A stretch of 57,206 nt of DNA from Armatimonadota bacterium (GTDB taxonomy: Bacteria; Armatimonadota; Armatimonadia; Armatimonadales; Capsulimonadaceae). How positions within the stretch are numbered: the first letter of the stretch is position 1; each line of letters starts with the position of its first letter. This document shows, in pieces, positions 8,790-17,249 of the stretch. The notes beneath the pieces were generated by a model. It did not search any database. It was not told the origin of the DNA and saw nothing but the letters and a program-made list of their open reading frames with translations. The position numbers were made by a program, and so were the translations under genes. Location of the stretch: contig JANXNV010000156.1 of NCBI GenBank assembly GCA_025353925.1, positions 1 through 57,206 on the forward strand. Direction: 5' to 3'.

Positions 8790-9341
8790 ATGAGCATCCC
8801 ACCCAACAATCCTCCCTCCGGCAATTATTATGCCGCCCCGCCTCCTCCGGCAAAATCCGGTTCCGGCGGCTGCTGGAAAATCGGCGGCATCGGCTGTGCC
8901 GTGCTGCTGGTCCTGGCGATCATCGGTGGCATCGTGGGTGTCAGAAGTGTCAAAAACCAGCTGGCACACCCGACCAAAGGCAGTCTTATGGGCACCGCCG
9001 TCGCCGCCGGAAAAGCCGGTATGGACGGCGCGTTGATCCAGAAAGCCATCGTCAGCTATCACGCCGAAAAAGGCAAATATCCGGCGTCGCTCCTGGCCCT
9101 GGTCGAGAACGGCAGCATTGACGGTAAATTGCTGCACAACGATCTCGACGACAGCCCGGACCCTGCCCATCAGTCCTGGCGATATTTCCCGCCTAAAGAA
9201 GGTGATCCCGGTACCACGCCGATTTTAGAAGAGCCGTATCATGTCACAGTCGGCAGCAGCACGCAGCCGGGGCGAATCACAATTCTGCTGAATGGCACCA
9301 GCGCCTCAAATTCGTCCTCGAATTCGTCTGCCGGGCAGTAA
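8790..9341 (+). CDS. Small membrane protein, pseudopilin-like shape
   Basis: A 183-residue protein: a Pro-rich N-terminus (to about 20), a Gly/Cys-rich segment leading into one hydrophobic helix (about 36-53), and a soluble C-terminal part of about 130 residues containing an AIVSYHAEKGKYPASLLALV stretch typical of pseudopilins and GspG-like major-pilin folds. It lacks a clear class III leader (no G/F-T-L-E processing site), so the assignment is structural only. The ATG at 8790 is preferred over an in-frame upstream start at 8751 because that one lies upstream of the promoter's -35. It ends two bases before the next gene, so the two are likely co-transcribed. Confidence 0.65.
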   Translation: MSIPPNNPPSGNYYAAPPPPAKSGSGGCWKIGGIGCAVLLVLAIIGGIVGVRSVKNQLAHPTKGSLMGTAVAAGKAGMDGALIQKAIVSYHAEKGKYPASLLALVENGSIDGKLLHNDLDDSPDPAHQSWRYFPPKEGDPGTTPILEEPYHVTVGSSTQPGRITILLNGTSASNSSSNSSAGQ

Positions 9342-9343
9342 CG

Positions 9344-10657
9344 ATGTCTGACGCGAGCTTTGGTGTCGAAACACAGCTGACCTCCGGCCCCGGCGGCCGC
9401 ATACTGACCAACTTCGGGGTCTGGTCCCCGAACGGCAAGTGGATCGTCTACGATACCCGCTCGGACCCCATGGGGGCGGTCTTCGACGGCAAAACCATCG
9501 AGATGGTGCAGACTGAGACAGGGGAAGTCCGTACTCTTTATACGGCGGGCAACGGAGCGCACTGCGGCGTGGCGACATTCAGCCCTGCCCAGGAACGGGT
9601 TGTTTTCATTCTCGGTCCGGAGCATCCGGCACCGGACTGGGAGTACAGCCCCGCGCATCGGCAGGGTGTTCTCGTCGATGCAGCGGCTCCGGGCATCGCG
9701 AGAAACTTGGAAGCCCGTGACTTGACACTGCCCCTGACACCAGGGGCTTTGCGCGGCGGCACTCATGTCCATGTCTTCGCCCCGGAAGGGGATTGGGTCA
9801 GCTTTACTTACAACGACGCCCTGCTGACTCAATTCTCTGAAGAAACGGATACAAACGATACCGATCAGCGCAATATCGGTGTCAGCGTTCCGCTCGGTCC
9901 CGTGCGCATCGGCAAAGACCATCCCCGAAACCACAATGGCGATTATTTCTCTGTGCTCATGACCCGCACCACAGCACGGCCTCGCCCCGGCTCCGATGAC
10001 ATTCGGCAGGCTTTGGAGGAAGGGTGGGTGGGGGCGCAAGGCTACCGGCACGAAGAAGGAACCCGGCAGCACCGCGCGATCGCCTTTCAGGGGGAAGTGA
10101 CGGGGGGCGATAGAAAGAGGCTCTGGGAGGTGTTTGTGGTCGACCTGCCGGAGGATGTCACGCTGCCGTCACCGGACGGCCCGCTAGAGGGAACCCCGAC
10201 GAAACGGCCTGTGCCGCCGCTTGGCACGAAGCAGCGTCGGCTGACCCGCACGGAGCATCGAAAGTACCCAGGAATTCAAGGGCCGCGGCACTGGCTCCGC
10301 AGCTGTCCGGACGGCTCCCACATCGCTTTTCTAATGCGCGATGACGCGGGTTTGGCCCAGCTTTGGACTGTCTCGCCGCTGGGCGGTGCGCCGCGCCAAG
10401 TCACGACCGACCTCTGGAGCGTCTCGTCGGCGTTCACCTGGAGTCCCGACGGTCAGCGCATCGCCTACGCCGCAGACCACAGCATCTTCACCGTCGAAGC
10501 CGCCTCAGGAATTAGTCAGCGGCTGACACCCTGCAGCCCCGATGCCGATACTCCCTCGCCGCTCGCCTGCGTCTTTTCACCCGACGGCAGCAAGATCGCT
10601 TTTCTGCGACGCGGCCAAATCTGCGTTGTCTCGCTGTCATCGAATGAAAGCCCGTAG
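9344..10657 (+). CDS. DUF3748 (YidR-like) WD40/TolB-type propeller protein
   Basis: A 437-residue soluble protein made of repeated beta-propeller blades of the TolB/PD40 kind (WSPNGKWIVYDTRSD at the start; WSPDGQRIAYAAD and FSPDGSKIAFLRRG near the end). The middle section matches my memory of the DUF3748 family that includes E. coli YidR, whose function is unknown. There is no signal peptide, so it should be cytoplasmic. It starts two bases after the upstream stop. Its TAG stop (10655-10657) lies inside the left arm of a REP-like inverted repeat, which may have set the end of the protein. Confidence 0.75.
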   Translation: MSDASFGVETQLTSGPGGRILTNFGVWSPNGKWIVYDTRSDPMGAVFDGKTIEMVQTETGEVRTLYTAGNGAHCGVATFSPAQERVVFILGPEHPAPDWEYSPAHRQGVLVDAAAPGIARNLEARDLTLPLTPGALRGGTHVHVFAPEGDWVSFTYNDALLTQFSEETDTNDTDQRNIGVSVPLGPVRIGKDHPRNHNGDYFSVLMTRTTARPRPGSDDIRQALEEGWVGAQGYRHEEGTRQHRAIAFQGEVTGGDRKRLWEVFVVDLPEDVTLPSPDGPLEGTPTKRPVPPLGTKQRRLTRTEHRKYPGIQGPRHWLRSCPDGSHIAFLMRDDAGLAQLWTVSPLGGAPRQVTTDLWSVSSAFTWSPDGQRIAYAADHSIFTVEAASGISQRLTPCSPDADTPSPLACVFSPDGSKIAFLRRGQICVVSLSSNESP

Positions 10658-10725
10658 GGGCGGGGCTTGCCCCCGCCCTCTGGATTGTGCCCCCGCCCTC
10701 TGGATTGTGCCCCGCCCCTACGGGG
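10651..10725. repeat. REP-like element: 16-bp inverted repeat enclosing a tandem 20-mer
   Basis: Perfect 16-base arms at 10651-10666 (CCCGTAGGGGCGGGGC) and 10709-10724 enclose two exact back-to-back copies of a 20-base unit (10669-10688 and 10689-10708). The left arm contains the stop codon of the preceding gene. A related element is found at 46453-46568. The whole can fold into a very G+C-rich hairpin. Confidence 0.9.
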
Positions 10726-10727
10726 TG

Positions 10728-10747
10728 ACCGGCATTTTAATGCCGGT
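10728..10747 (+). terminator. Stem-loop after the DUF3748 gene
   Basis: ACCGGCATT / AATGCCGGT form a perfect 9-bp stem with a two-base loop, followed by TTTCCC. It is a plausible terminator for the rightward unit, although the T run is short. Confidence 0.55.
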
Positions 10748-10794
10748 TTCCCTTTGGCTGTTAGCCTCCCCTGTCTGAACTATGAACAAACTCT

Positions 10795-12045
10795 CTACCC
10801 TGCCATCGCCAATTCCTTCGCAAACGGAGACAGTGACTGACCTTCCGGCGGATCGGTCCAGCGGCCATCGGCTTTGATCAGGGCGACCAGAGCGGAGACG
10901 CCCTCCTCCTGCGGGATATTCTGCACCGGGCTTTTGCCCCGGTAGAGCGTGATTACTCCACCGCCTTTGCCGACATAGCCGTAGTCGGCATCGGCCATCT
11001 CCCCGGGGCCGTTGACGATGCAGCCCATGACGGCGATGTCCAGGCCGACCAGGTGGTTGGTCGCGGCTTTGACCTGACGCAGCACGGAAGTCAGCTCGAA
11101 CTTGGTCCGCCCGCAGGACGGGCAGGCGATGAACTCCACTTTGGTCTTGCGCAGACCTAGCGCCTGCAAAATATCGTAGCAGACCGGAATTTCGGCGATG
11201 GGGTCCTCCGAGAGTGACACGCGGATCGTGTCGCCGATCCCCTCCGCCAGCAGCGTCCCGATTCCTGCCGTACTTTTAACCCGTGCATACTCGCCGTCGC
11301 CCGCCTCGGTGACGCCCAGATGCAGCGGGTAATCCATTCCCATCTCCGCCATGCGCCGGGCCATCAGCCGGTTCGCCGCCAGCATGACCTGTACCCGCGA
11401 AGCTTTCAGCGAGATCACTAAGTTTTGGTACCCATGCGCCTCGCAGATACGGATGTACTCCAAAGCACTCTCGACCATACCCAGCGGCGTGTCGCCGTGC
11501 ATGACTGTCAGCCGCTCCGCCAGGCTGCCGTGGTTGACCCCGATCCGCATGGCGATGTCGCGCTCTTTGCAGACAGTGATGACCGGCAGGAGCGACGCTT
11601 CGATTGCCGCCAGCTCTTCCCGCACTTCGGACTCCGTATACTCATCCGCCCGCCCGCGCGGCTTGCGGAAGACAAACAGGCCCGGATTGATCCGGACTTT
11701 GTCCACGAACTGCGCCACAGCGACCGCGATGTCGCTGCCCTGATGATGAACATCCGCCACCAGGGGCACAGAATACCCTCGGCGTCGCACTTCCGCCTGA
11801 ATCTCCCCTAGGCAGTGAGCTTCCGTCAGGGTAGGGGTGGTCACGCGGACGATCTCGCAGCCCGCCTCGGCCATGGCGATGATCTGCGCGACACATGCGG
11901 CGACATGGCGCGTCTCTTCGGTGATCATGCTCTGGACCGCCACCGGAGCACCTCCGCCGATGGTCACACCGCCGACCGCCACCGCCCGTGTTCGGCGGCG
12001 GGTATAAATGAGTTCCGGCAGCGTTTGTTCAGACATCTCAGACAT
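10795..12045 (-). CDS. ispG: 4-hydroxy-3-methylbut-2-en-1-yl diphosphate synthase (MEP pathway)
   Basis: IspG/GcpE converts methylerythritol cyclodiphosphate into HMBPP, the penultimate step of the MEP isoprenoid pathway; dxs, the first step, lies elsewhere in this window. The 416-residue length fits the short bacterial two-domain form. A TIM-barrel-type N-domain ([10 protein letters not shown]) is followed by a C-terminal 4Fe-4S domain with ligands Cys308, Cys311, Cys342 and Glu349 (CPSCGRT and CIVNGPGE). The ATG at 12045 has GGAGG upstream; ATG at 12036 is an alternative. It is transcribed alone, convergent to the DUF3748 gene. Confidence 0.95.
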   Translation of the reverse strand: MSEMSEQTLPELIYTRRRTRAVAVGGVTIGGGAPVAVQSMITEETRHVAACVAQIIAMAEAGCEIVRVTTPTLTEAHCLGEIQAEVRRRGYSVPLVADVHHQGSDIAVAVAQFVDKVRINPGLFVFRKPRGRADEYTESEVREELAAIEASLLPVITVCKERDIAMRIGVNHGSLAERLTVMHGDTPLGMVESALEYIRICEAHGYQNLVISLKASRVQVMLAANRLMARRMAEMGMDYPLHLGVTEAGDGEYARVKSTAGIGTLLAEGIGDTIRVSLSEDPIAEIPVCYDILQALGLRKTKVEFIACPSCGRTKFELTSVLRQVKAATNHLVGLDIAVMGCIVNGPGEMADADYGYVGKGGGVITLYRGKSPVQNIPQEEGVSALVALIKADGRWTDPPEGQSLSPFAKELAMAG

Positions 12046-12062
12046 CAGATTCCTCCACCCCT

Positions 12063-12068
12063 ATTATA
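12063..12068 (-). promoter_or_regulatory. -10 element of ispG
   Basis: A consensus TATAAT on the minus strand predicts a start near 12056. The roughly 11-base leader contains little more than the GGAGG ribosome binding site. No good -35 is seen at the expected spacing. Confidence 0.5.
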
Positions 12069-12167
12069 CCGCCCCTTCAGCGCGGAATGTTTGGAGGAAC
12101 CGGAGCGGAACATCAATGGAATGTTTTGGGATATTTGTTTCTGAAACAGTCTAGCAAGAGTAATCTG

Positions 12168-12176
12168 TGTTATAAT
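12168..12176 (+). promoter_or_regulatory. Extended -10 promoter of the MFS gene
   Basis: TGT-TATAAT is an extended -10 element; transcription should begin near 12183, leaving a leader of about seven bases before the ATG at 12190. No clear -35 and no ribosome binding site are visible, so the transcript is nearly leaderless. Confidence 0.55.
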
Positions 12177-12189
12177 AAATTACAAGACT

Positions 12190-13452
12190 ATGTCCGAGAG
12201 TACTATAACACCGCCCCTTTCCACTCCCTCTCTGTTTCGTGATCGCCGCTTTCTCCTCCTCTGGGTCGCCCAGATGGTCTCTGGGATCGGCGATTGGGCA
12301 CTGATGCTGGCAATCCCCGTCGCGGTCTACAACGGAACCAATAGTCAGGCGAAGCTCGGGTTTGCCGTCGTCGCCGAGACGCTGCCCGCCCTGCTGTTTG
12401 GTCTTGCCGCCGGCGTGATCGTCGACCGCATGCCGCGCCGCCGCGTGATGATTGCGACCGACCTGGCTCGCATGGGAGCCGTGCTGCTGCTACTGAACCT
12501 ACATCACTTCTCCCACCTCAGCAGTGCCGAAGTGTGGCTGATTTATTTCGTCGGCTTCGCCTCGGCGACGTTCTCGTGCCTGTTCAGCCCCGCTCGGGCT
12601 GCCCTTGTTCCCTCGATATTTCCTCGGGAAAAACTGATGCAGGCCAACTCCCTGCTCTCCTCCGGCACGCGCCTGACCCAGATTCTCGGACCTGGACTTG
12701 GAGGTGTGCTGCTGTACTGGCTGCACCCGCGCGGACTTTTTATCTTCGATGCGCTGACATTTCTCGTCTCCGCCGTCTGCCTGCTGTTTGTGGCCGAGCA
12801 CTTCAAACAGCGCGAGGGCCGGGAGGGTTTAGCGGGTCTTTGGGAGGACTTCATCGAAGGATTCCGTGTGTTCGTCACGCATCCGATACTCGGTGTTTTG
12901 ATCGGCATCCTCTCGGTCGCGACTTTCTTCGGCGGCATCTATAATGCCCTGCTCTACGCCTTCACGCGTGACATCCTGCACGCCGACGGTCCCGGCTACG
13001 GCTACCTGCTTTCCTATGTCGGCTTCGGGGCCTTGCTGGCCCTGCCTCTCCTCAGCGGTCCATTCAAATCCACACCGCCTGCCCGCCTTCTGGCCGCCGG
13101 ACTGATGCTGATGGCTCTTTCCGGCTGGGTTCTGGCCTTTGCGCCGAACGTTGCCATTGGCGGTGCCGCCATGTTTGTCGGCGGTTTTGGCAACATGGTC
13201 ATGTACCTGCCGATTGTTACCCTCTTCCAGACCGCCGGACCGCCGCAGCTCATGGGCCGGATCATGGGAGCCGCCGTGACCATCGGGGCCTTCTTCGCAT
13301 CGGCTTCCGGCCTCGCTGCCGCCGGGATCGTCACGGTTTACCCGCATCTACAAACCATTTACGCCGTAATCCCCGCCTCGTTTGTCATCAGTGCCATGTT
13401 AGCGATAACCTATCTCAGCCGCCCGGCTGTCGCCGCCGGGGCAGAGGGTTAA
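12190..13452 (+). CDS. MFS transporter (putative exporter)
   Basis: A 420-residue protein with about twelve hydrophobic segments and the MFS loop 2-3 motif around residues 70-85 (GVIVDRMPRRRVMI, a variant of GxxxDRxGRR). It resembles the MFS_3/EntS-like branch of drug or siderophore exporters, with the N-terminal FRDRRFLLLWVAQMVSGIGDW pattern of that group. The substrate cannot be told from sequence. Its stop overlaps the start of the downstream methyltransferase by one base, suggesting a two-gene unit in which a modified small molecule might be exported; that link is speculative. Confidence 0.85.
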   Translation: MSESTITPPLSTPSLFRDRRFLLLWVAQMVSGIGDWALMLAIPVAVYNGTNSQAKLGFAVVAETLPALLFGLAAGVIVDRMPRRRVMIATDLARMGAVLLLLNLHHFSHLSSAEVWLIYFVGFASATFSCLFSPARAALVPSIFPREKLMQANSLLSSGTRLTQILGPGLGGVLLYWLHPRGLFIFDALTFLVSAVCLLFVAEHFKQREGREGLAGLWEDFIEGFRVFVTHPILGVLIGILSVATFFGGIYNALLYAFTRDILHADGPGYGYLLSYVGFGALLALPLLSGPFKSTPPARLLAAGLMLMALSGWVLAFAPNVAIGGAAMFVGGFGNMVMYLPIVTLFQTAGPPQLMGRIMGAAVTIGAFFASASGLAAAGIVTVYPHLQTIYAVIPASFVISAMLAITYLSRPAVAAGAEG

Positions 13453-14240
13453 TGATGCCGCCTGATCCCGCCGACAGTCCGGTCGAGACCTCATTTGGGG
13501 CAGTCTCACCGTTCTATGACACACTCATGGCCGGTGTCCCGTACCGCTTTTGGTCCGACTATCTGGGAAAGCTCTGGAAAAAACACGGCACTCAGCCCAA
13601 ATCCGTCCTGGACCTTGCCTGCGGCACCGGCACCATGTCCCGGCTCCTGGCGACACGGGGCTTTGCCGTCACCGGGTCCGACCTCTCCGCCGGGATGCTG
13701 GAAGTCGCCCGCCGAAAGACTGGCGACGCCGATCTCTCCATCGACTTTTTCCAGCAGGATGCCGCCGAGCTGGACCTCGGCGACCTGTGCTTCGATGCCG
13801 TCATCTGCCTGTTTGACAGCCTCAACTATATCCTCGACCCCGAACGTGTCCAATCGGCCTTTGCCCGCGTTCTTGCACACCTCAATCCCGGCGGCACGTT
13901 TCTCTTCGACGTCAACACGGAATACGCCCTAGCCGAGGGCATGTTCAACCAGAGCTGCACCCGGCGCGATGAAGCCCTGCACTACCGCTGGCGGTCCCGC
14001 TACGACCCGCTGACACGCCTTTGCACCGTCCACATGCGCTTTGAGTTTGATCTGGGGAATGGGACGGAGAAACAAATTTTTCACGAAGTCCATCGGCAGC
14101 GAGCCTATAGCAAAGAGGATCTGTCCGTCTGGCTCCGGGCCGCCGGGTTCGCCGATGTGACGCTCTATGATGCCTACAGCACCGACCCGCCTAAAAAACG
14201 CTCCGACCGACTCTTCTATCTAGCCGTGAAGCCAAACTAA
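13452..14240 (+). CDS. Class I SAM-dependent methyltransferase
   Basis: A 262-residue Rossmann-fold methyltransferase. Motif I is VLDLACGTGTMSRLLA (about 50-65), motif II follows at VTGSDLSAGMLEVAR, and the acidic/aromatic post-motifs FDAVICLFDSLNYI and NPGGTFLFDVNT are clear. The small-molecule methyltransferase type (Methyltransf_25-like, with a long C-terminal insertion) is evident; the substrate is unknown. It is translationally coupled to the upstream MFS gene (TAATG overlap) and is followed directly by a hairpin terminator. Confidence 0.85.
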   Translation: MMPPDPADSPVETSFGAVSPFYDTLMAGVPYRFWSDYLGKLWKKHGTQPKSVLDLACGTGTMSRLLATRGFAVTGSDLSAGMLEVARRKTGDADLSIDFFQQDAAELDLGDLCFDAVICLFDSLNYILDPERVQSAFARVLAHLNPGGTFLFDVNTEYALAEGMFNQSCTRRDEALHYRWRSRYDPLTRLCTVHMRFEFDLGNGTEKQIFHEVHRQRAYSKEDLSVWLRAAGFADVTLYDAYSTDPPKKRSDRLFYLAVKPN

Positions 14241-14276
14241 AAAAGCCCCGCCAACCACGGCTGTGTGGTCGGCGGG
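14239..14276 (-). terminator. Intrinsic terminator between convergent genes
   Basis: A 12-bp stem (14247-14258 with 14265-14276, one mismatch) and six-base loop is followed on the minus strand by a run of Ts. It serves the small leftward gene at 14287 and probably also stops rightward transcripts, though its T-tract on that side is poor. Confidence 0.8.
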
Positions 14277-14286
14277 TCTTCTCACT

Positions 14287-14481
14287 TTACTGCTGCTGCG
14301 AAGTGCTCTGCTGCTCGTGCCGCGTTAATGCAAGCTCGGCCCGGCGCAGACGCTCGCGGATCTCTTCCGGGCTGTCTGAGGTAGACGCGTGGCGCAGATG
14401 CTCATGCACCTCTTTGAGATGCTCTTGCTGCTGCGTGACCGTGGAGTTTCCCACGGAGTCCTGAGTGACATTCAATGACAT
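14287..14481 (-). CDS. Small hypothetical protein (64 aa)
   Basis: A 64-residue, highly polar, Gln/Glu/His-rich protein predicted to be largely helical (PEEIRERLRRAELALTRHEQQ in the second half). It has its own AAGGAG ribosome binding site, an extended -10 promoter upstream at 14517-14522 and a terminator downstream, which argues for a genuine single-gene transcript. I recognise no family. Confidence 0.7.
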   Translation of the reverse strand: MSLNVTQDSVGNSTVTQQQEHLKEVHEHLRHASTSDSPEEIRERLRRAELALTRHEQQSTSQQQ

Positions 14482-14516
14482 GGTTCTCTCCTTTGAGTCG
14501 TCAATCTGACACGGAG

Positions 14517-14522
14517 ATTATA
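14517..14522 (-). promoter_or_regulatory. Extended -10 promoter of the 64-aa gene
   Basis: TGG-TATAAT on the minus strand is an extended -10; transcription should start near 14510, about 30 bases before the ATG at 14481. It lies in the short gap after the divergently placed 3' end of pepF. Confidence 0.6.
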
Positions 14523-14540
14523 CCAACTTTACCCAAACAA

Positions 14541-16337
14541 TCAATCAGGCGAATTCGAGCTTGCCAGTGCCTCGAACGAATCGATCAGACCCTCCACCAC
14601 TTGGAAGCCCCCGCGCCAGAACTCCGGGTCGTCCAAATCGACATCCACCAGCCGTGCCAGCACATGCGGGGAATCTTTGCCGCCTGCCCTAAGCAGGTTC
14701 AGGTACTTCTCGGCAAACGACGGCCCTTCGTCTTTGGACTTCTGATAGAGTGCCAGCGCGAACAGCTCCCCAAACGTATACGGGTACGAGTAAAACGGCG
14801 AGTTGACGAAGTGCGGGATAAAGCTCCAGGCCAGCCGCAGGCGATCCGTAATCTCCACGCTGTCCCCGTACAAAGCCGCCATTTCCCCCTGCCAGTGGTC
14901 GGAGATTTGGTCGGACGTCATCTCGCCGTCCGTCCGCCGCTGCCGATGAATGATCTTTTCCAGTCGGTACCGGCCCGTCGTCGACATAATCGTGCCGATC
15001 GCCCCTTCGATCTTGTCTCCCAACAGGGCCAGCTTCGTCTCATTGGAAGCTCCTGTTTGCAGCCGGTCGAAGACCAGCATCTCGCCGAACGTGCTGGCGA
15101 CCTCCGCCATCGGCAGCGTGCCGAACATATTGAAGTAGGTCTGGTCCCGCGAAAGCGACCCATGTACCCCATGCCCCAGCTCGTGCGCCAAAGTCATCAC
15201 ATGCGGCATTTTACCGAGATAGTTCAGAAACACATACCCATGTGAGTCCGGCGTCCCCCCGTTGCAGTAGGCTCCCCCCTGCTTGCCCGGACGCGGCGCG
15301 GCATCGATCCAGTGTTTCTCGAAAAACTCGGCGGCCAGCTCGCGCATCTCCGGCGAAAAACTGCCGAACGAGTCCAGCACAATTTCCTGCGCCTCTTCAA
15401 ATGGAATCTCTTCCACGATCTGCGACAGCGGCGCGGCCAGATCGTAATCTTTCAGCGTCTCATAGCCAAGCTGCTTCTTTTTCAAGTGATAATAACGAGC
15501 GGCCAGTGGGTAGTGCTCCGCCGTGATCCCCGTCACCAGCTCCACGGTCGCGCCCGGCAGCTCGTCGCGCTCGAATCCCGTCGCTTCCGGCACCTCGTAG
15601 TGCCGGATCTCATCCGAGACCGCTTTGTCCTGCAGCAGGGTATTGAGAATAAACGTCAGCGTTTTCAGATTGGCCTGTGCCCCGGCTACGAATGCCTCTG
15701 CCGCCGCTTTCCGCACCTTCCGGTCCGGCGATGAGTACAACGCCCCATTTTGCGACAGGTTCAGCTCCGGCACCGTGCCGTCGGGCAGGGTCGGGCGAAA
15801 CCGCGTTGCGGCACGAATTTCCCCGGAGAGCCGTACGAATGCACTCGGGCCGGTGTCGCTGAACCGCGACAGCAGCGTCTCCTCGACCTCCGAGAGCTGA
15901 TGCGGCCGCTCCAAGCGCAGGGTCTGAATGTAATACCGATACGGTGCCAGTTGGGGATCGCTCAGCAGGGGATTCAAAATCTCCTCAGCCACCCGTGCCA
16001 GCTCCAGTCGGTAGAAAACCAGCGGCAGTGATAGCCGCGTTGTTTCTTCCTGCACCCGTGCCATCAAAGCCCCGCGTGCCGGGTCACTTGTGTCCGCCGA
16101 GAAGCGCAGACGGGCGTACATCCCCGGTTTGCCGCCTTCTTGCCAGAGCAATTCATACTCACGTATCGCCGCCGCAAGCCGTCCGGCGGTCAAATCCGGG
16201 CTGTCGATTTTGCCCTGATGTTCTTCGGCAAACGCCGCCGCCCGTTCGCGCGTACGCGCGAGCGTCGCCTCGATTTCCGGGTCATCCGGTCCGCTGAATA
16301 AATCACGTAGGTCCCAGGCTGTGGTCGTCTCGATCAT
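14541..16337 (-). CDS. pepF: Oligoendopeptidase F family (M3) metallopeptidase
   Basis: A 598-residue cytosolic zinc peptidase that trims short peptides. The catalytic HELGH is at residues 385-389 within TLAHELGHGVHG, and the third zinc ligand region follows (about 410-420, MAEVASTFGEML). An N-terminal M3 helical domain (about 115-185) and the C-terminal YPYTFGELFALALY segment are typical of the PepF clade. The length matches PepF/PepB. It overlaps the upstream amidase gene by four bases (ATGA), so the two are translationally coupled; a role in peptidoglycan-peptide recycling is only a guess. Confidence 0.93.
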   Translation of the reverse strand: MIETTTAWDLRDLFSGPDDPEIEATLARTRERAAAFAEEHQGKIDSPDLTAGRLAAAIREYELLWQEGGKPGMYARLRFSADTSDPARGALMARVQEETTRLSLPLVFYRLELARVAEEILNPLLSDPQLAPYRYYIQTLRLERPHQLSEVEETLLSRFSDTGPSAFVRLSGEIRAATRFRPTLPDGTVPELNLSQNGALYSSPDRKVRKAAAEAFVAGAQANLKTLTFILNTLLQDKAVSDEIRHYEVPEATGFERDELPGATVELVTGITAEHYPLAARYYHLKKKQLGYETLKDYDLAAPLSQIVEEIPFEEAQEIVLDSFGSFSPEMRELAAEFFEKHWIDAAPRPGKQGGAYCNGGTPDSHGYVFLNYLGKMPHVMTLAHELGHGVHGSLSRDQTYFNMFGTLPMAEVASTFGEMLVFDRLQTGASNETKLALLGDKIEGAIGTIMSTTGRYRLEKIIHRQRRTDGEMTSDQISDHWQGEMAALYGDSVEITDRLRLAWSFIPHFVNSPFYSYPYTFGELFALALYQKSKDEGPSFAEKYLNLLRAGGKDSPHVLARLVDVDLDDPEFWRGGFQVVEGLIDSFEALASSNSPD

Positions 16338-17239
16338 CTTACGTCTTTCTCCTGAAGGGCAGCCGCTTCGACACCGGCGAGAAGCGCATGAGCCATGCGG
16401 TCCTCCCCGACAGCGGTATTAATAAAGCGGTAATCGTGGGAATTGGTCAAAACGCACATCTCGATTGTCAGTGCCGGAACGCGCGAAAAGATGGAGCCGG
16501 TTAATGCCCCCTGCTTTCCTCCCACGCCGGTCTGCGAATCGCCTTTAATGCCGTCGTCTTTCAGAGCACCCTGCAGTGCAGCACAAAGGGCCGGGTGAAA
16601 ATGCTGCGCCGCCCGGCGGCTGGCCTGCATCACTTCCGTAGACGGCCCGGTGACACCGAAGCGTCGCCCCTGACGATCGGGATAATAAGTCGCGATTCCG
16701 GACTGCTCGCCCGAGTCGCAGTGCAGACGCAGGAAAAGGTTTGCGTGTGCGGCATTTGCTATCTCCGCCCGGCGGCGATTGGCAACTACCTGCGACTCGC
16801 GAAGCTTGGTCGGAACCACGGTCGCTCCTTCGGCCTGAAGCAGCCGAGTCAGACGTTGGGCGACAACCCAATTGACATGGGCTTCGGTGAGTCTGCCGTT
16901 GCGGCTGACTGTTCCTGCACTCGTTTCTGAAACATGACCGGGGTCGAGGCATACGACAAACCCGGACAGGGGCAGCGGGTTTTCCTGGGCATGTGCCGGA
17001 ACCAGAGCGATGAGCAGCACCGCGCTGACAATCACCCCCGCAAGCAGTCCTGCCAGCAGTGATTTTTGCTTCGTTTTCAACGCGCCAAATATGGGGAAGA
17101 GGGCACAGAAGCCGACACAGGCCCAGAGGCCAAAGCCATGTGCGTGGAAGAGCAGCGCGATCAGCCCGCCAAACAGGGCGCAGAGCGGCAGAACAAACAA
17201 GCCCTGCAAAAATCCGGCGACATTGGCGCGTTGGAACAT
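16334..17239 (-). CDS. Membrane-anchored N-acetylmuramoyl-L-alanine amidase (Amidase_3)
   Basis: Cleaves the amide bond between N-acetylmuramic acid and the stem peptide. Three or four hydrophobic segments occupy residues 5-75, then an Amidase_3 domain covers about 85-295. Zinc and catalytic residues are visible in CLDPGHV, the Glu of RLTEAHVNW, LRLHCDSG, and the Glu of LTIEMCVLTN. The multi-pass N-terminus is unusual for AmiC-type enzymes, which normally carry one signal peptide. I chose the ATG at 17239; an upstream in-frame ATG at 17266 would overlap the preceding gene by 17 bases. Confidence 0.87.
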   Translation of the reverse strand: MFQRANVAGFLQGLFVLPLCALFGGLIALLFHAHGFGLWACVGFCALFPIFGALKTKQKSLLAGLLAGVIVSAVLLIALVPAHAQENPLPLSGFVVCLDPGHVSETSAGTVSRNGRLTEAHVNWVVAQRLTRLLQAEGATVVPTKLRESQVVANRRRAEIANAAHANLFLRLHCDSGEQSGIATYYPDRQGRRFGVTGPSTEVMQASRRAAQHFHPALCAALQGALKDDGIKGDSQTGVGGKQGALTGSIFSRVPALTIEMCVLTNSHDYRFINTAVGEDRMAHALLAGVEAAALQEKDVR

Positions 17240-17249
17240 AAAGACTCTT

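Noticed and set aside
10669-10708. CRISPR array
   Set aside because: The tandem units are adjacent without spacers and only two copies exist; the same holds for 46471-46508. No cas genes are in the window.
12543-13347. Long open frames antisense to the MFS gene
   Set aside because: High G+C codon use leaves antisense frames open; they have no start signals and encode Arg/Gly/His-rich, non-protein-like sequence.
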